DNA of 64,000 bases, taken from NCBI RefSeq assembly GCF_000741205.1, contig NZ_JGYW01000003.1, positions 1-64,000 on the forward strand, read 5' to 3'. The notes under the pieces are model-generated. The model was not told the origin of the DNA. It worked only from the letters and a program-made list of their open reading frames with translations, and searched no databases. Position numbers and translations under genes: made by a program. Position 1 is the stretch's first letter; the number at the start of each line of letters is the position of its first letter. The stretch is from Bifidobacterium gallicum DSM 20093 = LMG 11596. GTDB lineage: Bacteria > Actinomycetota > Actinomycetes > Actinomycetales > Bifidobacteriaceae. Shown here in pieces: positions 19,078-25,479 of this stretch.

Positions 19078-19159
19078 GGATTGCGGATCCCCTTCTGCAG
19101 GTTTTCTTCAATGGATTTCTTCCATAAATTTCCTGCAGAACGCAACCTGATCGCAATCC
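19078..19159. repeat. Nested inverted repeat downstream of pilus locus
   Basis: An outer pair GGATTGCG (19078-19085) / CGCAATCC (19152-19159) encloses an inner pair TTCTGCAGG (19093-19101) / CCTGCAGAA (19132-19140). Both pairs are perfect and concentric, predicting a two-tier cruciform or RNA hairpin. Confidence 0.6.
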
Positions 19160-19221
19160 TCTGGATTGGCGACCCGTGGAGTACCCCTTCCCCCTATGAA
19201 TGAGATCCACGGGGCCGCATC

Positions 19222-19237
19222 GCAAACTGCAGTTTGC
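19222..19237. repeat. 16-bp perfect palindrome
   Basis: GCAAACTGCAGTTTGC is a perfect palindrome just before the terminator and pyrimidine tract. Its half AAACTGCA resembles the AAACNGCA segment between cores of the nearby 53-bp array. Confidence 0.5.
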
Positions 19238-19240
19238 ATC

Positions 19241-19280
19241 AAAGGGACGTTCTTCCCCAGAACGCCCCTTTTTCTTTTTG
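19241..19280 (+). terminator. Terminator closing the pilus locus
   Basis: Arms AAAGGGACGTTCT (19241-19253) and AGAACGCCCCTTT (19259-19271), one mismatch, followed by a T-rich run (TTCTTTTT). Confidence 0.75.
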
Positions 19281-19895
19281 GTTGTTGCTCGTTGCTCTGC
19301 TGCCTGCTGCTCCTGTTTCTTCCGGTGCCTTCCTGTTTCTCCTGTCTCCTCTGTTCCTGTTTCTCCTGTCTCCTCTGTCCCTCTTTGTCCCTTTCCTCTC
19401 TCTTCCTTTCCTCTTTTTCCTCTTCTTCTCTTTCTTCTTCTCCCGTTCCTCCTCTTCTTTCTCTCCGGTTCTTTCCTCTTTTTCCTCTTCCTCTCTTTCT
19501 TCTCCTTCCTCTTTCCTTTTCTTCTCCCATCCTCCCTTCTTCCCCTTCCTTCTCTCCGGTTCTTTCCTCTTTCCTCTCTCTTCCTCTCTTCTTCTTCGCC
19601 CTTTTCCTCTTCTTTTTCTCTTCTTTTCTTCCTCCCGTTCCTCCTCTTCTTTCTCTCCGGTTCTTTCCTCTTTCCTCTCTCTTCCTCTTTTCTTCTTCGC
19701 CCTTTCCCTCTTCTTTTCCTCTTCTTTTTCTCCTCCCGTTCCTCCTCTTCCTGCTCCCTGTTTCCTTTTCCTCCTTTCTCTTCCTTTCGCTTTGTCCTCT
19801 TCTTTCCGTTCTCTCTTCCTCTCTTTTCTCTCTTTTCTCTCTTTTCTCCCTTCTTCCTTCTCCCTTCTGCTTCCTCCTGCTGTCTCTTTCTTTCT
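19263..19895. repeat. 633-bp pyrimidine tract with a single adenine
   Basis: The + strand from 19263 to 19895 contains exactly one A (19529) and few G. It is made of degenerate repeats of TCCTCTTCTTTCTCTCCGG-like units (CTCTCCGG at 19461, 19552 and 19653). Long frames on both strands (Phe/Leu/Ser-rich on +, Lys/Glu/Arg-rich on -) follow from composition and are not called as genes. Such tracts can form triplex DNA. It lies directly before the palindrome array. Confidence 0.8.
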
Positions 19896-19974
19896 ATTTC
19901 TCTCTTTTCCTCAACCTGATGGATCCCTCCGGAGTCCTGCGGATTCTCTTGGACCCCGTACCTGTATCGTCTTC

Positions 19975-20219
19975 GTACCACCGTGGTACAGAAGCGGTAC
20001 GGATTCACTTGCGAGGAGTCAATCTGTGTCGTGTTTGTACCACCGTGGTACAGCCGCGCTACGGATTTCGCTCGAAAATGCACGTGGTTGTACCACGGTG
20101 GTACGAACGCGTTCCAAACTCGTCAAAATCCGTACCGTAATTGTTCCGCCGTGGTACAAACGCATCCCATCTTCGCCTTCTTTGCCCCAACTCGTCTCGT
20201 TTCCGTACCACGGTGGTAC
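19975..20219. repeat. Palindrome array, type A: five copies of GTACCACCGTGGTAC
   Basis: Copies begin at 19975, 20037, 20090, 20143 (variant GTTCCGCCGTGGTAC) and 20205. Centre-to-centre spacing is 62, 53, 53 and 62 bp. The last lies 52 bp (centre to centre) before the first type B core, so A and B form one continuous array. Confidence 0.9.
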
Positions 20220-20432
20220 AACCGCGCTACGTTCTTGGCCGCAACTGCACCTCCCCTGACCATGCTGGTCAGCGGGGATGCAGTTTCGGGCCGAAAAGTG
20301 TGGTTTTCCTGACCAGGTTGGTAAGCGGAGATGCAGTTTCGTGCTGGGAAGTGCAGTTTTCCTGACCGGGCTGGTAAGGGGAGATGCGATTTCGGAGTGG
20401 GGAAGTGTGGTTTTCCTGACCACGCTGGTAAG

Positions 20433-20571
20433 GGGAGATGCGGTTTTGAAGTGAGGTGTGTTGTTTCCCCATGGAACTGTTCCACCTCGATTCTGATCTA
20501 CTCCATCCCCGCATGGTTTCCTGCCTATTGGGCGTGGGGAGAAGTGTGTTTTTCGTTGGAGGTGGGTTTTC
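20433..20571. repeat. Higher-order spacer unit in palindrome array (copy 1 of 3)
   Basis: This stretch lacks a palindrome core but recurs at 20909-21048 and 21437-21576. All three share CCCGATTCTGATCT-like and TTTCCTGCC-like blocks and a GGGCGTG motif. Each takes up three 53-bp periods and keeps the phase of the array. Confidence 0.8.
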
Positions 20572-20908
20572 CTGACCACGTTAGTCAGCGGAGATGCGGT
20601 TTCGTGCTGGGAAGCGCGTCCTTTTCTGACCACGCTGGTCAGCGGGGATGCATTTTTAAGTGGGGAAGTGGTGGTTTTCCTGACCATGCTGGTCAGCGGG
20701 GCTGCAGTTTCGGGCCGAAAAGTGTGGTTTTCCTGACCATGCTGGTAAGCGGAGATGCAGTTTCGTGCTGGGAAGTGTGGTTTTGCTGGCTGGGCTGGTC
20801 AGCGGAGATGCATTTTTAAGTGGGGAAGTGTGGTTTTCCTGACCATGCTGGTCAGCGGGGATGCAGTTTCGGGCCGAAAAGTGCGCCTTTCCTGACCAGG
20901 TTGGTAAG

Positions 20909-21048
20909 CGGAGATGCGTTTTTGGAGTGAGGCGCGTTGTGTTCCTCATGGAGGTGTTCCATCCCGATTCTGATCTCTTCCATCCCCCGTCTAATTTCCT
21001 GCCGATTGGGCGTGTGGGGAGGTGCGTTTTCTGTCGGAGGTGCCTTTC
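20909..21048. repeat. Higher-order spacer unit in palindrome array (copy 2 of 3)
   Basis: Second copy of the long spacer, containing ATCCCGATTCTGATCT and TTTCCTGCCGATTGGGCGTG. Confidence 0.8.
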
Positions 21049-21436
21049 CTGACCATGCTGGTCAGCGGAGATGTGGTTTTGAGTGGGGAAGTGTGGTTTT
21101 CCTGATCGGGTTGGTCAGCGGAGGTACAGTTTCGTGCTGGGAAGCGTGTCTTTCCTGACCACGCTGGTCAGCGGAGATGCAGTTTCGTGCTGGAAAGTGC
21201 AGTTTTCCTGACCGGGTTGGTCAGCGGAGATGCGGTTTGGAACACGGAGATGTGCCTTCCCTGATTGGGTTGGTCAGAGGGGATGCGATTTTGGAGTGGT
21301 GAAGCGTGTCTTTCCTGACCACGCTGGTCAGCGGAGATGCGTTTTAAGTGGGGAAGTGTGGTTTTCCTGACCGGGCTGGTAAGCGGGGCTGCGGTTTTAG
21401 GTCGGAAAGTGCGCTTTTCCTGATCTGCCTGGTAAG

Positions 21437-21576
21437 AGGATATGCGCGTTTGAGATGAGGCGCGTTGTTTTCCTAGTGGAGTCACCTCATCCCGATTCCG
21501 ATCTATTCCGCCTCCGTCTGGTTTCCTGCCTGGTGGGCGTGCGGGGATGTGCGTTTTCCGTTGGAGGTGGGTTTCC
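21437..21576. repeat. Higher-order spacer unit in palindrome array (copy 3 of 3)
   Basis: Third copy, containing ATCCCGATTCCGATCT and TTTCCTGCCTGGTGGGCGTG. Confidence 0.8.
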
Positions 21577-21751
21577 CTGACCACGCTGGTCAGCGGGGGT
21601 GTGGTTTTGAGTGGTGAAGCGTGTCTTTCCTGACCACGCTGGTCAGCGGAGATGCGGTTTTGGGGTGGGAAGTGTAGTTTTCCTGACCGGGCTGGTAAGG
21701 GGAGATGCGGTTTTGGGGTTGGGAAGTGTGGTTTTGCTTGGTGGGGTGGTA

Positions 21752-22245
21752 GGAAGTTGGGGGGGTTTGGGTTTGGTGGGATTGGCTGGAGGGCGCGAAG
21801 GGAAGGACGGGTCGTGGAGTGATGGGGGATGGTGGTGGGGGGTGGGGAAGAGTTGGGGTGGGTGTTTGCTGGAGGCCTAAGGGGGGGTTGGGCGAGTTGG
21901 AGGGGCGTGGCTAAATAATGGGTGTAATGAGCTGGGATTCTTACACTGGCAGCTGAGGGTGCAGTGAACAGAGGGGGAAATGATTCACAATGGGTGGCGA
22001 AGACGTTATGTGGAGTCTGGGGCCACGTAACGGATGGGGATTTTACACGTTTTTCTCCATCTATGGTTGGGCACACCAGCGTAGGATCTGCACCTTGCAG
22101 ATCGTGTGCAGTGCATCGGGTACCAGATCGGGTACCAAGCCTGGTTCGGAACCGTATCTTCTTGACGCCAAGCGTGGACCGCCATGATGCTGGGGGTGGG
22201 CCGCCTAAGGCTTGCTTCCTGATCATGCAAGCCTCAAGGAACATT
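21752..22245. other. G-rich segment and upstream region of second fimA
   Basis: No gene is supported. The first part is strongly G-rich on the + strand, with G7 runs at 21759-21765 and 21881-21887 and a quadruplex-compatible cluster (G6, G4, G4, G3) at 21837-21862. The rest should carry the fimA2 promoter and leader; no convincing -35/-10 pair was seen. An open frame extending upstream from fimA2 to 21964 has no signal-peptide character. Confidence 0.5.
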
Positions 22246-23949
22246 ATGAACAAGCTATTGAAAGGAACGATCGCTGCGGTCTCCGGCGCAGCCTTCACCC
22301 TTGCTGGACTTGTTGGTGTCAACAGCGCGCTCGCTGAAGATGCACCAGCAACAGCGCCGACAGATTCCGCTACAACAGCAACAACGGTGCCAACCATTAG
22401 TGGCACTCCAGGCACAGCCTCAACGACCACGAGCAAAATTACCGTAAAAGGGGCTGTGGCTGGCGGCATGATTGAAGGCTATCGACTGCTCAATATCGAG
22501 TCACAGTCGGGCGATTCGTTCATCTACTTGGTGAACCCTGACTACAAGGCCGCCATTATCAACGGCATTAATGCTGTCATTGGCAGCAGCGGTACGCAGT
22601 TCACTGATGCGGTCACCGATGCACAAATCATCGAATACTTGACGAAGAATCTTAACGATAGCAATATCAAGACATTCGCCACGGGATTCATGTCCACTAC
22701 GTCTGCGCCAACGCCTTCGTTCGAGCAAACTGATGCAACCAAGACGATTACTGCGCAGGTTGGCTATTACTTGTTCAACCAGACCGCTACTGGTGACCCC
22801 ACGGGCAAGGTGCTGTCGAACTACATGGTTGACACGTTGGGTGCAGCGCCTCTGACTATCACGTTGAAGAACGGCACCGTGACGTTGACCAAACAGGTCA
22901 AGGACAATGACACCAATGAAGATGCAAGCGGCGCTCCAACCACATCTATGCAGGATTGGGTGAACGGTGCGGATTATGGTCTCGGTGACGAAGTTCCTTT
23001 CAAGCTGACTGGTACATTGCCGAGCACGTATAGCACCTTCACTTCGTATTCCTATACGTTCACCGATACGCTGTCCGATGGTTTGACGCTTGATCCGTCC
23101 ACGGTCAAGGTGTACGCCGTCAACGGTACGGGCAATGCCCAGACCAAGACGCAACTTAACGGATTCACTGTGAGTGACACGACGCCAGTGACCACGCCTC
23201 ATGCCGGCAACCAGTTCACGATTTCCACGAACAACTTGAAAGTCGTGACTGCTACTACGGGGCAGGCCAATGTCCCGAACCCTCTGATTACCGCTGATAC
23301 CAAGATTGTGGTCGAATATGAGGCCACGCTGAACGAAAATGCCGTAATCGGCAACCCCGGCAACCCAAACTATGCTGATTTGACCTTCTCCTCCAGCCCG
23401 AATGTGGGTGGTGCAGGATCCACTGGAACCACGCCTGAGCAGCAGGCTGTAGTGTTCACCTATGAGCTCGACATCACCAAGGAATTCCAGGGTGCTGACG
23501 GCAAGACTGTTGACACCCCTACCAATGACATGCCTCAGTTCACGCTGTATGCGGCGGACGGCACCACCGAGGTGCAGGGCCCATTCACCGTTCCTGCTGA
23601 TGATCGCAAGCTTGTGATCAAGGACCTTGATACGGGTACGTACATCCTCAAGGAAACCAAGACTCCAGCAGGCTTCAACAAGGCTGATGACGTTGAATTC
23701 ACGATCAAGGCCGTGCATGGTACGGATAGTGGTGCAGCTACCATCACGGAGCTGACGGTATCCCAAGCCGGTTGGAATGCTGATCCGAGCACAGGCATTG
23801 TGTCGGGCGCGATTGTCAACTCGCAAGGAACCAAGCTGCCTTCGACGGGTGGTATGGGTACGACGTTGTTCTATGTGGCGGGTGCCGTGATTGTGGCGGC
23901 TGCTGTGGCTGGTCTTGTGATCGCGCTGCGTCGTCGCAACAACGCCTGA
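22246..23949 (+). CDS. Second FimA-type pilin (orphan, no adjacent sortase)
   Basis: A 567-residue pilin paralogous to the protein at 14810. It starts at ATG 22246 after AAGGAAC. It has a signal peptide (IAAVSGAAFTLAGLVGVNSALA), an N-terminal domain (GGMIEGYRLLNIESQSGD), a D2 isopeptide domain (NAVIGNPGNPNYADLTFSS), a SpaA domain (TYILKETKTPAGFNKADD), the sorting signal LPSTG, a membrane helix and the tail RRRNNA. Both pilins share LKNGTVTL/LKNGTVSL and the PAGFNKADD block. It has no sortase or adhesin of its own and is cut off from the first pilus locus by the repeat array. It could be an alternative shaft subunit for SrtC, or what is left of a second pilus operon. Confidence 0.9.
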   Translation: MNKLLKGTIAAVSGAAFTLAGLVGVNSALAEDAPATAPTDSATTATTVPTISGTPGTASTTTSKITVKGAVAGGMIEGYRLLNIESQSGDSFIYLVNPDYKAAIINGINAVIGSSGTQFTDAVTDAQIIEYLTKNLNDSNIKTFATGFMSTTSAPTPSFEQTDATKTITAQVGYYLFNQTATGDPTGKVLSNYMVDTLGAAPLTITLKNGTVTLTKQVKDNDTNEDASGAPTTSMQDWVNGADYGLGDEVPFKLTGTLPSTYSTFTSYSYTFTDTLSDGLTLDPSTVKVYAVNGTGNAQTKTQLNGFTVSDTTPVTTPHAGNQFTISTNNLKVVTATTGQANVPNPLITADTKIVVEYEATLNENAVIGNPGNPNYADLTFSSSPNVGGAGSTGTTPEQQAVVFTYELDITKEFQGADGKTVDTPTNDMPQFTLYAADGTTEVQGPFTVPADDRKLVIKDLDTGTYILKETKTPAGFNKADDVEFTIKAVHGTDSGAATITELTVSQAGWNADPSTGIVSGAIVNSQGTKLPSTGGMGTTLFYVAGAVIVAAAVAGLVIALRRRNNA

Positions 23950-24024
23950 GTGTAGTTTTCGCGTTGATGTGAGGTGCGTCGGTGTGAGCTGATGCACTGA
24001 TAATGTCAAACGCGTCCATATTGT

Positions 24025-24071
24025 GACCGGTGCTTTCCCGCGACCTGATGGGAGGGCACCGGTCCATTTTT
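24025..24071 (+). terminator. Terminator after second fimA
   Basis: Arms GACCGGTGC (24025-24033) and GCACCGGTC (24056-24064) followed by CATTTTTG. Confidence 0.75.
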
Positions 24072-24186
24072 GCGTGATAACGTGGATGAATCGGCCGGAT
24101 TGCTGGGCTGCGGCGGTTATGGACGGCACGCGGAAATACAAAAAAGCAGCCCGACACGCCGCGGGACGCACCGTGGAAGTACAGTG

Positions 24187-24215
24187 TTGCCGTTGTACAT
24201 GGGGTTGTGTAAATT
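24187..24215 (+). promoter_or_regulatory. Probable rplU-rpmA promoter
   Basis: TTGCCG (24187-24192), a 17-bp spacer, TAAATT (24210-24215), giving a leader of about 65 nt before rplU. The rest of the gap from 24072 shows nothing further. Confidence 0.5.
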
Positions 24216-24288
24216 TGATTGCTGGTGTCTGGCCGCGAGGCTCGAACGTGCCGGGCAGTAAGCTTTCCAAGTGAATAAAGGAATGATT

Positions 24289-24597
24289 ATGTACGCGATT
24301 GTGAAGGCCGGCGGCCATCAGGAAAAGGTCGAGGTCGGTGACGTGATTCTCGTCAACCGTCTCGATGCCAAGAAGGGCGACACTGTGGAGTTCCCGGTGG
24401 CTCTCGTTGTGGACGGCGCGAACGTGACGCTCGCATCCGGTGATCTGGCCAAGATCTCCGTCAAGGCTGAAGTTGTGGACGATGAGGCCAAGGGCCCGAA
24501 GATCCGCATCCAGAAGTTCAAGAACAAGACTGGCGTTGCCCGCCGTAAGGGTCACCGTCAGAAGCTCACCGCCGTCAAGATCACGGAAATCGCCTGA
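24289..24597 (+). CDS. rplU: 50S ribosomal protein bL21
   Basis: A structural protein of the large ribosomal subunit that binds 23S rRNA. The 102 residues start with the family signature [18 protein letters not shown] and end with a basic [14 protein letters not shown] segment, the usual full length. ATG 24289 is chosen because it follows AAAGGA at ideal spacing and gives the normal N-terminus; in-frame codons at 24271 and 24283 are too early. It is co-transcribed with rpmA 42 bp downstream. Confidence 0.97.
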   Translation: MYAIVKAGGHQEKVEVGDVILVNRLDAKKGDTVEFPVALVVDGANVTLASGDLAKISVKAEVVDDEAKGPKIRIQKFKNKTGVARRKGHRQKLTAVKITEIA

Positions 24598-24639
24598 GTG
24601 TAACTCGGGTCGGTAGAGAACAGACCGAAAGGAACAGAC

Positions 24640-24909
24640 ATGGCACATAAGAAGGGTGCGTCCAGCTCACGCAATGGTCGCGATTCAAATCCTCAATACC
24701 TTGGTGTGAAGAAGTTCGGTGGCGAAGCTGTGGTCGCCGGCAACATCCTCGTTCGCCAGCGCGGCACGAACTTCCACCCGGGCCACAATGTTGGCATGGG
24801 CAAGGACCACACGCTGTTCGCCCTTGTTGATGGCAAGGTGCAGTTCGGTGTGCGTCGCGATCGCAAGGTCGTGGATGTGGTCGAGGCTGCTGAGGCAGTG
24901 GAGGCCTGA
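24640..24909 (+). CDS. rpmA: 50S ribosomal protein bL27
   Basis: A large-subunit protein whose N-terminus reaches the peptidyl-transferase centre. All 89 residues are typical: [46 protein letters not shown]. There is no extra N-terminal extension of the kind cleaved in Firmicutes. The ribosome binding sequence GAAAGGAA precedes the start. In most genomes obgE follows directly; here a terminator and a 2-kb insert of pilus-type sequence intervene. Confidence 0.97.
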   Translation: MAHKKGASSSRNGRDSNPQYLGVKKFGGEAVVAGNILVRQRGTNFHPGHNVGMGKDHTLFALVDGKVQFGVRRDRKVVDVVEAAEAVEA

Positions 24910-24943
24910 GCGTCCGGAGCGAACTGAACGCTGATAAACGTTG

Positions 24944-24980
24944 AAACCGCGGATTCCGTTGAGGGGATCCGCGGTTTTTT
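24944..24980 (+). terminator. Terminator after rpmA
   Basis: Arms AACCGCGGA and TCCGCGGTT followed by TTTTTG. The adhesin remnant begins within 20 bp of it. Confidence 0.85.
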
Positions 24981-24996
24981 GTATGCGGGGTGATGA

Positions 24997-25479
24997 CCGG
25001 GGCGAGTGGGCGGCGCGCAGTTCAGTGTGGAATACCGAGCGTCTGCCAATGACGCGTGGAAGAGCGTGACCATTACTGATTGCGAAAGTGAGACGCGCAG
25101 TGAATGTCCGGCAGCTCCTGCGGGGGAGCCAGCGTGGGCGCGTGATGTGAACCCGGCTGCGGGCGCGTGGAATATTGAGGGGCTGCCGTGGGGACAGTAC
25201 CGGCTCAAGGAAGCCAAAGCGCCGCAGGGCTACGCGTTGGAACCCGGATACTTTACGCCTGAGGGCGTAACGCAAGATTCGCAGCAAGCTATCATGGCCG
25301 TCGGCCCTAATGCGAACAGTTACATGTTCTCGTTGGGACTGGTGAAAGACGAGGCTTACGTGGAGCTGCCTGTGACGGACGGCGCGGGACGTGACACGTG
25401 GCTTGGATTGGCGGGCGCTGTGTGCATCGCAGTTGCGCTGATGATGGGAGGCGCGTATGTGCGGCGGAAGAATGCGTGA
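24997..25479 (+). pseudogene. 5'-truncated pilus adhesin remnant (C-terminal SpaA domain and wall anchor)
   Basis: The frame opens right after a TGA at 24994 and has no signal peptide or ribosome binding site. Its roughly 157 codons align by eye with the last SpaA repeat and anchor of the adhesin at 9471: [19 protein letters not shown] against AGSEWTLTYKKGTEDQVV, and [19 protein letters not shown] against KNLPWGSYELVETKAPDGY. It ends with an LPVTDG sorting-like motif, a membrane helix and RRKNA. So it is the tail of a lost adhesin whose 5' part was deleted up to the rpmA terminator. Its stop overlaps the start of the next gene by a few bases, as in an intact operon. A GTG at 25006 might still be used, but without export the product would be useless. 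Confidence 0.75.

Larger units (their letters stand above)
20256..21751. repeat. Palindrome array, type B: 22-23 copies around CTGACCACGCTGGTCAG, period 53 bp
   Basis: Cores start at 20256, 20309, 20362, 20416, 20572, 20626, 20680, 20733, 20786, 20839, 20892, 21049, 21102, 21155, 21208, 21261, 21315, 21367, 21420, 21577, 21630 and 21683, with a decayed one near 21735. Steps are 52-54 bp except three of 156-157 bp, which equal three periods. The whole unit is conserved, not only the core: GGNGATGCNGTTT follows it and GGAAGTGTGGTTTTC precedes it. Confidence 0.93.

Noticed and set aside
18857-20083. A 408-codon Lys/Glu/Arg-rich frame on the minus strand and Phe/Leu/Ser-rich frames on the plus strand
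   Set aside because: They are direct products of the pyrimidine tract composition, with no credible start signal; one runs into the minor pilin gene on the other strand.
20019-20687. Long minus-strand frames across the palindrome array (also 21168-22469)
   Set aside because: They arise because the 53-bp unit has no stops in any minus frame and 53 is not a multiple of three, so the frame cycles through three readings. No ribosome binding site and no known domain.
20256-21751. CRISPR array
   Set aside because: Regular spacing suggested it, but the sequences between palindromes are conserved as well, cores vary, and no cas genes are present.
24220-24260. tRNA-like stretch with GGCTCGAACGTGCC
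   Set aside because: It resembles a T-arm, but no acceptor, D or anticodon arms could be folded around it.
22501-24648. A 715-codon minus-strand frame across the second fimA and rplU
   Set aside because: It overlaps two certain genes on the other strand and has no family features.
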